This document shows positions 33,657 to 42,492 of a stretch of 64,000 bases of DNA, in pieces; position 1 is the stretch's first letter; the number at the start of each line of letters is the position of its first letter. A program made the translations under genes and the position numbers. Where the stretch lies: contig JAVVPF010000009.1 in the NCBI GenBank assembly GCA_036655895.1, positions 1 to 64,000 on the forward strand. Reading direction: 5' to 3'. The DNA comes from Cloacibacillus sp. (GTDB lineage: Bacteria > Synergistota > Synergistia > Synergistales > Synergistaceae). A model generated the notes under the pieces. The model worked only from the letters and a program-made list of their open reading frames with translations. It searched no databases and had not been told where the DNA came from.

Positions 33657-34208
33657 ATGCCGTCACCGTGGAATTTGCCAAATATGCTCAGTCTTTCGCG
33701 TGTCTTCCTCGTACCCGTGATTTTAGTGTTTCTTACGCTCCGCACCCAGTTTGGGTTTGTGGACGGCACCAACATAAACATCGGAGATATAATCGCCGGC
33801 ATCGTTTTCATCATAGCGTCGATAACGGACGCGGCTGACGGATATATCGCGCGTAAAAGAAACATAATAACGAACATGGGAAAGTTCATCGACCCTCTGG
33901 CTGACAAAATACTCGTTATCGCCGTGCTGACGGCGCTTGTCGACCTTCACCGCTTCCCGGCGTGGATGCTTGTAGTCATCATCTCCCGCGAGTTCATAGT
34001 CTCCGGCCTGCGTATGGTGGCCGCCTCCGAGGGAGTTGTCGTGGCCGCCTCAAAGGGCGGAAAATTGAAGACCGTGAGCCAGATAATAGGCATCGTCATG
34101 CTGCTTTTCAACATCCCGGGCGCGATGGCCGTCATGTGGATAGCTGTGATACTGACCGTATGGTCCGGCGTGGACTACGTCGTCAAGGGCGCAAATCTTC
34201 TGGGCTGA
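33657..34208 (+). CDS. pgsA: CDP-diacylglycerol-glycerol-3-phosphate 3-phosphatidyltransferase
   Basis: A 183-residue integral membrane enzyme that makes phosphatidylglycerol phosphate. The CDP-alcohol phosphotransferase signature D-G-x2-A-R-x8-G-x3-D-x3-D is present as DAADGYIARKRNIITNMGKFIDPLADK, spread over residues 57-83. It begins MPSPWNLPNMLSLSRVFLVP, as usual for PgsA, and has about four to five membrane helices. It is a single gene followed by tRNA-Leu. Confidence 0.95.
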   Translation: MPSPWNLPNMLSLSRVFLVPVILVFLTLRTQFGFVDGTNINIGDIIAGIVFIIASITDAADGYIARKRNIITNMGKFIDPLADKILVIAVLTALVDLHRFPAWMLVVIISREFIVSGLRMVAASEGVVVAASKGGKLKTVSQIIGIVMLLFNIPGAMAVMWIAVILTVWSGVDYVVKGANLLG

Positions 34209-34261
34209 TTTTGTATGTTGACACATTAGCCTATGAGGCGGTATAATTCCTCTCGTCCCGT

Positions 34262-34347
34262 GGGGGGATGGTGGAATGGTAGACACGCTGGCTTCAGGAG
34301 CCAGTGGTCGCGAGGCCGTGAGAGTTCAAATCTCTTTCCCCCCACCA
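34262..34347 (+). tRNA. tRNA-Leu (anticodon CAG)
   Basis: An 86-base tRNA with encoded CCA. Acceptor stem GGGGGGA/TCCCCCC, anticodon stem CTGGC/GCCAG with loop TTCAGGA giving CAG, a long variable arm (GTGGTCGCGAGGCCGT) as expected for class II leucine tRNA, and T-loop TTCAAAT. Confidence 0.95.
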
Positions 34348-34365
34348 CTTAAATAGCAGACCAAG

Positions 34366-34394
34366 AAGAGTTCGATTTTTTCGAGCTCTTTTTT
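34366..34394 (+). terminator. Terminator after tRNA-Leu
   Basis: AAGAGTTCGA pairs with TCGAGCTCTT around a short T-rich loop, followed by TTTTT. Confidence 0.8.
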
Positions 34395-34422
34395 GTACCT
34401 CTTCTGCGCCATGCGCGGCGAC

Positions 34423-34466
34423 AGGAGGGCCGCATGATACCGGCGGCCCTCCTGCTTGATTTTTTA
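34423..34466 (+). terminator. Strong hairpin terminator between convergent units
   Basis: A perfect 11-bp GC-rich stem, AGGAGGGCCGC (34423-34433) with GCGGCCCTCCT (34443-34453), is followed by GCTTGATTTTTT on the plus strand. It backs up tRNA-Leu termination and blocks reading into the convergent histidine kinase gene; the minus strand lacks a T-run. Confidence 0.75.
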
Positions 34467-34490
34467 TTCAGCGTTTATTCTTTCCTGTCA

Positions 34491-37400
34491 TTAAAGTTCA
34501 TCAATTATTTTATTTTCCGGGAGCGTTTGTGCGTAACGTGCGAGCGCGGCGTAGAGACGTTTGGGGTCTATCGGCTTTGCCAGGTGGTCGTTCATGCCGG
34601 CGCTCAGGCTCTTTTGCACGTCCTCGGCAAAGGCGTTTGCCGTCATTGCGAGTATCGGGATCGTGCGCGCCTGCGGATGAGCGCTTGCCCTGATGCTTTG
34701 GGTCGCCTCATATCCGTTCATGACCGGCATCTGGACGTCCATAAGTATCACGTCGAAAGCGCCTGTTGGACTTTCGCTGAAAAGTTCGCAGCCTCTTTGT
34801 CCGTTTTCGGCGACGGTCACTATGACGCCGGCCCTCTCGAGGATGCGCTCGGCCACCTTCTGGTTGACAGGATGGTCCTCACAAAGGAGCACGCGAAGGC
34901 CAAACAGAGCGCTTTCCGCCACCTCCGGCTCCACGGACGGCGGCTGCTCGTTATGGTCGGCTTCGGCAAGGCGGAGCGGCAGTTCTATGACAAAGGTTGT
35001 GCCTGCGCCTGCCTCGCTCTGGAACGATATCGTCCCGCCCATGCAGTCTACGATGCTTTTTGCGATGGAGAGGCCCAGGCCGGTGCCCTCCGTGCGCGAT
35101 GTCATGGAACTTTCCACGCGGTAGAACGGTTCAAAGATATGCGGCTGCTCCTCCTGCGGGATGCCGATGCCGGTGTCCGCTATCTCAAAACGGTAGAGCG
35201 CGAAGTTCTGGTTCTGCATCGGCAGCTCGGTGAGGCTGCACTTGATGGAGCCGCCTTCTGGGGTAAACTTGACGGCGTTTGAGAGTATGTTGTCAAGCGC
35301 CCGATGGATGCGCGCGACGTCGCCGCAGCAAAGGTTGTGGCGGATGTTGGAGCAGATTTTGAGCTGCTGGTTTTTACGGCTGGAGAGCCCGCGGATGGCG
35401 TCTACCGCTATGTGGCACTGTTTTGCGATGGAAAAGGTCTCGTCGGCCAGCACCATTTTACCGCTTTCAATGCGGCTCATGTCTAGAATATCGTTGATGA
35501 TGGAAAGCAACACCGACGATGAGCTTTTTATTATCTGCAAGCTCTCGTGTACCTGCTTTGCGTTGCTTTCGTCGGAGACGGCAAGCTCCGTCATGCCGAT
35601 GATGGCGTTCATCGGCGTGCGTATGTCGTGGCTCATGGCCGACAGGAAATCTGACTTTGAGTGATTCGCCTTTTCAGCTATGGAAAGAGATTCCAGCAGC
35701 GCGGCCTTTTGGCTCTCCTGCTGCGATATCATCTCCGTCACGTCTGTGCGGCTGATGACGGCTATGCCGGCCGCTCTGTCCTGCGCCACGATACGCAGGC
35801 GTTTCGTGCGCATGCGCCCATCCTGCTCCCTCATGTGGAAGGTAAATTCGTAAAAGTCCTTCCAGCGCAGCTCTTCTTCCACGTTTCTTATGTCGAGCCT
35901 GCGGAGGTAATCCTCACGCTCGCCGGGCACGACGCTAAGTTTCGCCGTCTCTTCGCTGACGTCGCTGAATGTTGAGGGCGTGCCGTACAGATAGCGCGTA
36001 GGCTCCGCGGCGTAGCTGCCGCTTTTATAGAGCGTGATTGCGCCGCTTCGCAGATTCAGATGGCCGACGTAATCATAGTCGCACTCTATGACAGATTCCA
36101 GCACCTGTTCCTGCATCTTGGTATCGGTGATGTCGGTGACGGTGAGAAAGCCTATCAGTTCTTTTGAGAGAGGCTCTTCCGCAGCGTCGATGCAAACAGA
36201 GACCCAGCGCAGGTTCGAGCCTGAGGCCGCGACGTTTATCTCACAGACTGCCGTGCGCTGCGTGATGCCAAGACCGAAGTTGGCGGTTACGCTGTCCCTT
36301 AGGGCTATCCCGTAAAAGGCGCGCCGCTGTTCTGCGTCTGGAATGAGGGCGCCGATGCCCTGGAAAAATTTTTCGCGGTCGCTGCCGAAACGTTTCAGCA
36401 AAGCCGCCCCTGTTTTATCACAAATTTCGATAATTTTATTCTGGGTTATGTTGCAGTGTCCAGCAAGCAGCACGTTGTCTCCGAGGGATCTGTATCTGTA
36501 TTTTATCGCGTTTTCATATTTTTGTTTCGCTTCGACCTGCTCGGAAACGTCTACGGCGCTGCCAAGCGCGTAAGTTGGCTGTCCATCCCTGTCGGGGATG
36601 ACGGTATAGGTGCACCGCTTCCACTCATAGCAGTGCTTTGGTTCGCACCAGAGCCTGATGACGGCCGATATCTGCTTCTCTCCGTCGTAGAGCCTTTTAT
36701 AAAAATCGCGCAGTTTGTCCGCGTGGTCAGGGTGACATATACCGCTCTCTATGAGACTTTCGGGGACATTTTCTATCTCGTCTCGTTCTATGCCGCAGTT
36801 GGCTTTGGAGTTGTAATTTTGTATCATTACGCGGCGCGAGATGTCGTAGAGCCACGTAACGATGCCGTTTTGGGCAAGCACCGTTGTAAAGCGGCTTTCG
36901 AGCTCTTTGTATTCGGCTATCTCCTCAGCCGTGCAGACGGCGCGCGTCACCGCTCCGTTTTCAACGGCGGTCGCCGTGAATCTCACGCGCATCCAGCTGT
37001 AGCCATGCTGAAGGGTCCTGACGCGGACGTCCGTCTCCGTGTAGCCTTCGCCGGAAAGCAGCCGCTTCACGCACTCCTGGTATTTTGGGACGTCCTCTTC
37101 CGCGACGAACTCCTCGTCGAAGTAGCTGGCTGGATAATGCTCCAAAATAGCTGGAACGCCGAAGGCCTTCTGGACGGCGGCGTTTACGTATACGCGCCCT
37201 GTCTCGAATTCAAACTCCCAGTAGTACATTTTTGCGTGTTCCATTGCGATGGCGAGATTGTTCTCCGAGGCGATGCGTTTTTCTTCGTTCGTTTTCTGAC
37301 GCGTTATATCGACAAAGATGCAGTAGAAAAATTTCTCTCCCGCGTCGTTTACAAGAAGCTGCGCTTTGACGGATATCCATTTGACGACGCCGCCCTTGCA

Positions 37401-39548
37401 GATAAGGCGGTGCTCGTTTTCCAGCAGCTTCTTTCCGCTCTCAAGCTGCGATACGACAGAGCCTCCCATTACTGCAAGGTCGTCGGGATGGGTGACGGGC
37501 GCCATTTGATTGCCCATCGCGGAAAATTCCTCGCGCGTGTAGCCCAGGAATTTATAGAGGCCGTCGTTTGCCGAGATAACGGACCAGCCCTCGTCGAAGC
37601 GGCATTGGAAGACCGCGCCCGGTATATTGTTGTAGATGCGCCGAATTTCCGTGTTCGCCTTTTTTTCTTCGGAGATGTCCGACAGATAAACGACGTAGGC
37701 CGGAAGGCCTTCCCACTCTATGGAGCGCGATACGACGGAAAAATATTTTCCAAGATGGGCAAAATATATTTCGCGGGGGACGCCCTCGTCCGGCGAGAAA
37801 ACGGCGCACTCTTCACACGGTTTATCGCAGAGGCGCAGCGCCTCGTGGCATTTGTCTCCCACGCGCAGGCTGTAGCCTCTTTCTTCTAGCGACTGCTCCA
37901 TCTGATGATTCATGTAGAGTATTTCGTAGTTCAACTTGTTGACGACGTATATGCCGTTGATCGCGTCGTTCGCTATCTCGCGGTAGAGGCGCGACTCGTC
38001 GGACATTCCCATGAATACGGCATACCACACGGGATGTCCGTTCTGGCGCCCTATCGTCTTCGCGTTCAGATGGATGCCGGCCACATGGCCGTCTTTTCTT
38101 GTTATCCGGTAGGAATAGCGCAGCACGCCGTCTGTTGTCATCGCTTTGACGAGGGATTTTGTAAAGTTTGCCACGTCGTCCTTATATATTATGTCAAAGG
38201 CGTTATATTTGAGGGCCGCTTCGTAATCCTCGTCGTTGTAGCCGGTCATCTCAAGCAGCCCTTTTGAGCAGCGCAGCGTCTTTATTTTCCCATCCACGTA
38301 CTGAAAGGTGGCGACGCCGCCAGAGATGGAATCAATGAGGTGTTCGTTGAGCATTTCGTCTTCTTTTAGTTTTGAGATGTTGTGAAAGACGCACTGAATG
38401 AGCGGGCAGCCGTCCTCTTCGCCTATTTTCACACCCTGGAGATGCACCCAGACGGTGTGTCCGTCGCGGTGGATCTTTCGGAACTCAAAGTCCGCTACGG
38501 TGCCGTGCGAGCAGACGTAAAGCATCTCGCGGACGACCATCTCCCTGTCGTCCGGGTGGGTCATATCAGCGGCGTCGCCCTTTACCAGCTCGCGGTACTC
38601 TTCTACTGTGTAGCCGGAAAGCCCGGGCACTCCGTCTGAAAAATATACAGTCTCAAACTTGTCGGAGACTTTATAAATGGCGACGCCTCCGGGAATGGCG
38701 TTGATTATGTTCTGCATCTGGAGCGCGGTCTTTTGCAGCTGCAGCTCCGCCTCTTTCTGTTTTGTGATGTCGAAGATGACTGAGACTATAGCCTCTTTGC
38801 CGTCAGCGGCGGTCACTTTGCGCCCATGGTCCTGCACCCACAGGTAGGATCCGTCTTTTCTGAGCATACGGTATTCTACGGAGTAGCCGCCGCTCTCCGC
38901 TATGGCGCGCATTATATCTTCTTCAAGCTGCCTCCCGTCTTCTGGGTGCATACTGTTTATGATAAGTCCGCCGATATCTTCGATGAACTCTGCCTCGGAG
39001 GAATAGCCCAGATACGAAAGCATACGCTCGCTCGCAAAATAGTAGGGGAAGCCCGGCTCCATATAGCCGCCGATGGTGGCGCCGTTTATGGTTTTGTTGA
39101 GCAGGCTGTCGCGCAGCGCCTCTTCTTTTTCGGCGGAAAAGGAGGCAGGGTAATACTGGTCTTCATTTTGGAGCGCCGTAGGCACTGACATGTGGATGGT
39201 GTCCACCTTCCAGGCGCCGTCCTCGCGTGACGCCGTGACGGATAAACGGCAGTCAAGCGTGATATCCGGGCTTGACATTTTGAGCTTTACGAAAGCGGTG
39301 CTTGCGTCGGGGCCAATCGGCCGGCATTCTTCGCAGATATATTTTATTTTGTAAGGCGACGGATTTTCCGCCATCTCGTTTTGCATACTGCAGCGCGCCT
39401 CTTCGATGTTGTGCACGTCTTCGCCGGCACCCGTGCCAAACCACATAATATTTTTGGAGAGCAGCTGACAGGCTGCATCCACGTCACGCCTGATAAAATA
39501 AAGCTCACAGAATTTTTTTAAAAGACTCAGTGCGTTTTCCCGTTCCAT
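34491..39548 (-). CDS. Giant multi-PAS hybrid histidine kinase with N-terminal SnoaL-like domain
   Basis: A 1685-residue soluble signalling protein with no membrane helices. Order: SnoaL/NTF2-like domain (about 1-125), some nine PAS-like modules (about 160-1270, each ending in DIT/DIS-type linkers such as FDITKQK and DITRQK), HisKA with His in MSHDIRTPMNAIIG, HATPase (NAVKFTPEGG, DTGIGIP, GTGLGLSIAKSI), and a C-terminal receiver with Asp in VILMDVQMPVMNG. One PAS carries a Cys cluster (CHEALRLCDKPCEEC) that might bind metal or sense redox. It would sense cytoplasmic signals and pass phosphate onward. It is third in the operon after the other hybrid kinase, 85 bases downstream. RBS weak. Confidence 0.92.
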   Translation of the reverse strand: MERENALSLLKKFCELYFIRRDVDAACQLLSKNIMWFGTGAGEDVHNIEEARCSMQNEMAENPSPYKIKYICEECRPIGPDASTAFVKLKMSSPDITLDCRLSVTASREDGAWKVDTIHMSVPTALQNEDQYYPASFSAEKEEALRDSLLNKTINGATIGGYMEPGFPYYFASERMLSYLGYSSEAEFIEDIGGLIINSMHPEDGRQLEEDIMRAIAESGGYSVEYRMLRKDGSYLWVQDHGRKVTAADGKEAIVSVIFDITKQKEAELQLQKTALQMQNIINAIPGGVAIYKVSDKFETVYFSDGVPGLSGYTVEEYRELVKGDAADMTHPDDREMVVREMLYVCSHGTVADFEFRKIHRDGHTVWVHLQGVKIGEEDGCPLIQCVFHNISKLKEDEMLNEHLIDSISGGVATFQYVDGKIKTLRCSKGLLEMTGYNDEDYEAALKYNAFDIIYKDDVANFTKSLVKAMTTDGVLRYSYRITRKDGHVAGIHLNAKTIGRQNGHPVWYAVFMGMSDESRLYREIANDAINGIYVVNKLNYEILYMNHQMEQSLEERGYSLRVGDKCHEALRLCDKPCEECAVFSPDEGVPREIYFAHLGKYFSVVSRSIEWEGLPAYVVYLSDISEEKKANTEIRRIYNNIPGAVFQCRFDEGWSVISANDGLYKFLGYTREEFSAMGNQMAPVTHPDDLAVMGGSVVSQLESGKKLLENEHRLICKGGVVKWISVKAQLLVNDAGEKFFYCIFVDITRQKTNEEKRIASENNLAIAMEHAKMYYWEFEFETGRVYVNAAVQKAFGVPAILEHYPASYFDEEFVAEEDVPKYQECVKRLLSGEGYTETDVRVRTLQHGYSWMRVRFTATAVENGAVTRAVCTAEEIAEYKELESRFTTVLAQNGIVTWLYDISRRVMIQNYNSKANCGIERDEIENVPESLIESGICHPDHADKLRDFYKRLYDGEKQISAVIRLWCEPKHCYEWKRCTYTVIPDRDGQPTYALGSAVDVSEQVEAKQKYENAIKYRYRSLGDNVLLAGHCNITQNKIIEICDKTGAALLKRFGSDREKFFQGIGALIPDAEQRRAFYGIALRDSVTANFGLGITQRTAVCEINVAASGSNLRWVSVCIDAAEEPLSKELIGFLTVTDITDTKMQEQVLESVIECDYDYVGHLNLRSGAITLYKSGSYAAEPTRYLYGTPSTFSDVSEETAKLSVVPGEREDYLRRLDIRNVEEELRWKDFYEFTFHMREQDGRMRTKRLRIVAQDRAAGIAVISRTDVTEMISQQESQKAALLESLSIAEKANHSKSDFLSAMSHDIRTPMNAIIGMTELAVSDESNAKQVHESLQIIKSSSSVLLSIINDILDMSRIESGKMVLADETFSIAKQCHIAVDAIRGLSSRKNQQLKICSNIRHNLCCGDVARIHRALDNILSNAVKFTPEGGSIKCSLTELPMQNQNFALYRFEIADTGIGIPQEEQPHIFEPFYRVESSMTSRTEGTGLGLSIAKSIVDCMGGTISFQSEAGAGTTFVIELPLRLAEADHNEQPPSVEPEVAESALFGLRVLLCEDHPVNQKVAERILERAGVIVTVAENGQRGCELFSESPTGAFDVILMDVQMPVMNGYEATQSIRASAHPQARTIPILAMTANAFAEDVQKSLSAGMNDHLAKPIDPKRLYAALARYAQTLPENKIIDEL

Positions 39549-39633
39549 TTAGCTCACCGGCCTTTCTGTTCCGACGTTTTTGCGTTCCCGCGCAATGCAG
39601 ATTTTTCTCGTCACTGTGCGCCAGTTGATATTA

Positions 39634-42492
39634 TCAATCATCGCGGTCCTCGTCGGCATAGATAAATTTATAGAGCGTCTCAAAGAGCAGCTTTGGCTCT
39701 ATTGGTTTTGCGAGGTGCGCGTTCATGCCGGCCGCCTTGGATTTTTCTATGTCGTCCTCAAATGCGTTGGCGGTCATCGCGATTATGGGGATCGTCTTCG
39801 CGTCGTCTTTATGCCAGTGGCGGATGTTGCAGGCCGCCTGCAGTCCATCCATTTGCGGCATTCTGATGTCCATCAAAATGGCGTCGTAGTAGCCAACTGG
39901 CGAATTGGCGAACAGCTCCATTGCGCGCAGACCGTTTTCCGCCGTCTCCACAAGAAATCCTTCGTGGAGCAAAAGCCGCGTCGCCACCTCGGTGTTGAGA
40001 GGATGGTCTTCGGCGAGCAGCACGCGCTTTCCAGTGAAGTCGAAATCTTCGGTCGGCATGTGCTCGGTTTTCAGCTCTTTTTCATAGAAGACCTTTTCAA
40101 AGGCGGAGATCAGCGAAGATTTGAACATCGGCTTGTTCATCAGCATGTTGACGCCGGCCGCCTTCGCCTCATGTTCGATGGAGGCCCAGTCGTATGCGGT
40201 CATGATGATTATCGTAACGTCCGGCCCCACTATGCGGCGAATTTGACGCGCAGTCTCGATGCCGTCCATGTCGGGCATCTTCCAGTCTACAAGGATGAGA
40301 TCGTAAGATTCTTTTTTCTCCCACTTTTCGCGCACGCGGTTCACCGCCTTGCGTCCGCTGTCCACCCATTCCGATTTGATGCCTATTTCTTTCAGCGTTA
40401 TGACGGCGTGTTCGCAGATGATCACGTCGTCGTCCACAACGAGCGCCTTAAGGTCGGTAAAATTATGGTGCGGCCTTTTTGCGTAGCGCCTTTTATTTTC
40501 TTCCGTTATCCCGAGCTTCACTTCGACGGTGAATTCCGAGCCTATGCCTACTATGCTGCGCACGTTTATCCTGCCGTCCATCATATCGACGATGTTTTTG
40601 CAGATGGCAAGGCCCAGCCCCGTGCCTCCGTACATTGCGGTGGCGCCTATGTGCTCCTGTGCGAACGGCTCAAAGAGGTGCGGAAGAAATTCCTCAGAGA
40701 TGCCGCAGCCTGTGTCGTTCACTGTAAAGCGAAGCACTGCGTCGTTTTTGGTCTTTTTTATCTGCCGCACGCCGAGCACGACGCGGCCGCCCTCCTGAGT
40801 GAACTTGACTGCGTTGGAGATGATGTTGATGATCACCTGCTGGAGCTTCATCGCATCTCCGATGTAATAATCCTCCATGCCCGGGTCCACTATATTCTCG
40901 TAGTCGACATTTTTAGCGTGCGCCTGCGTGTAGCAGATAGAGTTCACACCGCTGATGAACTCCTCAAAGGGTATCTTTTCGTTTTTGAGAAGCACCTTTC
41001 CGCTTTCGATGCGGCTCATGTCGAGTATGTCGTTTATAAGCGAAAGCAAAAAGCGCGACGATATGCCTATCTTTGAGATACAGTCCGCCACCTGTTCGTC
41101 GTCGCCCAGGGACTGCGCGGCGATGGCGGACATCCCGATGATGGCGTTCATCGGAGTGCGTATCTCGTGGCTCATGCGCGAAAGAAAGTCGCTCTTTGCG
41201 GCGTTTGCCTGCTCCGCGGCTAAAAGCGCGCTGCGAAGCGCCTGCTGCTGCATCTCCTGCTCCACGAAGAGCGCGGTGATGTCGCTTCTTGTGTAAAATA
41301 TGGCCGTTTTTGTGTCGTCCAGATATGCATAGGTCCATTTGCGGTAGCCGGTTCTGCCGTCCGCCTCGCGAACAGGGTAGCTCAGTACATAGGTGTCGTT
41401 CTCTTCAAGAGCGGCCACTACCGCTTCAAGCCTGAATTTCGGAAGGCATTCCGCAAGCTTTTCCTCCACGACGAGACTGCTTATGACCTGATCGCATGCG
41501 GGGCCGTAAATGTCGTTTTCCTGCATGTGCACGGCAATGCCCGCGGTGTTCTGCGTAAAGAGGAAGACTCTCTGCGTCTTGACCTCTACCACAGCGATGA
41601 ACTCATGTTCAAGGTCTACCAGCCTGCCGACTATGGTTTGCATTATCTTTTCCCTGTTGATGTCGTAGGTGTACATAAAGGACATGACGTCGTTCGTTTC
41701 AGGGTTTTGGTATGAGTTGACTATCGTGTTGACCCATATCGCGGTGCCGTCGCGCCTCTTGCGCTGGTATTCCACAGTGTAGTGCGTCTCGCCCGCCGCG
41801 AAAGCCTTCAGCACGCGCTTTCTGTCCAGCGTGGCGCGTATGCACTGCTGCTGTTCCATCGTGAGGCCGGTCTGCGCCAGATGCTCTACAGCCTGCGTAT
41901 AGGGCGTTCCCTCCGTGGCTATGGCGACATTTCTTTTTGCGATGTATGACTCGATGAGGTCCTGAGTAATGTTGGAACGTACCTTTACCATCAGGTTCGG
42001 GCTTACGTCGGAATTTTGGAAGGACACTTCGTCCTGATATTTTTGTTCAAGCGATTTTTCGGCCGAAACGTCCATGAAGCTGCCTATAGCGTGATATGGG
42101 CGTCCGTCTTTGTCAAAGACCGTGGTGTAGCATATTTTTTCCCACCAGTAGTCGCTGTCGTTCGAACTGCGCCACCTGATGGTCTCCATAGCTGTCTTTG
42201 CGCCTTCGTGAATACGAGCGTAGAGTTTCCTGAATTTTTCAACGTCGTCCGGGTGAACGAAGCCGCGCTCGATAAAACTCTCCGGGATATTCGTCTCGAC
42301 GGGCGCGAGGCCGAAACGTGCGGCGCCGCTGCCCTTTATGCTGAGGCTTTTGTCTTTGAAATCATATATCCACACTGAGGCGCCGACCTGCGAGACTGCG
42401 GTCGAAAACTGCTCCTCCAGCTCCCTGTATTCATTGCTTGAGGCTGCGCCTTTCATATCGTTCATCTTGTAGCCCGCGTCTTCATTCTGCAT
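39634..42492 (-). CDS. PAS hybrid histidine kinase with two receiver domains
   Basis: A 952-residue cytoplasmic protein: PAS (about 20-150, ending MDVSAEK), two further PAS-like segments (about 150-400), HisKA (SRMSHEIRTPMNAIIG), HATPase (SNAVKFTQEGG, DTGCGIS, GTGLGLAICKNI), REC1 (Asp in LILVDWKMPDMDG) and REC2 (Asp in AILMDIRMPQMDG). Start at the ATG at 42492, nine bases after AGGAG and overlapping the end of the upstream REC-GGDEF-EAL gene by 11 bases; the frame is open much further upstream, but that part lies inside the other gene. The two are clearly co-translated. Confidence 0.9.
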   Translation of the reverse strand: MQNEDAGYKMNDMKGAASSNEYRELEEQFSTAVSQVGASVWIYDFKDKSLSIKGSGAARFGLAPVETNIPESFIERGFVHPDDVEKFRKLYARIHEGAKTAMETIRWRSSNDSDYWWEKICYTTVFDKDGRPYHAIGSFMDVSAEKSLEQKYQDEVSFQNSDVSPNLMVKVRSNITQDLIESYIAKRNVAIATEGTPYTQAVEHLAQTGLTMEQQQCIRATLDRKRVLKAFAAGETHYTVEYQRKRRDGTAIWVNTIVNSYQNPETNDVMSFMYTYDINREKIMQTIVGRLVDLEHEFIAVVEVKTQRVFLFTQNTAGIAVHMQENDIYGPACDQVISSLVVEEKLAECLPKFRLEAVVAALEENDTYVLSYPVREADGRTGYRKWTYAYLDDTKTAIFYTRSDITALFVEQEMQQQALRSALLAAEQANAAKSDFLSRMSHEIRTPMNAIIGMSAIAAQSLGDDEQVADCISKIGISSRFLLSLINDILDMSRIESGKVLLKNEKIPFEEFISGVNSICYTQAHAKNVDYENIVDPGMEDYYIGDAMKLQQVIINIISNAVKFTQEGGRVVLGVRQIKKTKNDAVLRFTVNDTGCGISEEFLPHLFEPFAQEHIGATAMYGGTGLGLAICKNIVDMMDGRINVRSIVGIGSEFTVEVKLGITEENKRRYAKRPHHNFTDLKALVVDDDVIICEHAVITLKEIGIKSEWVDSGRKAVNRVREKWEKKESYDLILVDWKMPDMDGIETARQIRRIVGPDVTIIIMTAYDWASIEHEAKAAGVNMLMNKPMFKSSLISAFEKVFYEKELKTEHMPTEDFDFTGKRVLLAEDHPLNTEVATRLLLHEGFLVETAENGLRAMELFANSPVGYYDAILMDIRMPQMDGLQAACNIRHWHKDDAKTIPIIAMTANAFEDDIEKSKAAGMNAHLAKPIEPKLLFETLYKFIYADEDRDD

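Noticed and set aside
36456-37889. 477-codon plus-strand open frame
   Set aside because: Mirror frame of the giant PAS kinase; no recognisable motif or start signal.
39580-41076. 498-codon plus-strand open frame
   Set aside because: It is antisense to the conserved hybrid kinase, has no ribosome-binding site, and its composition is that of a reversed GC-rich gene.
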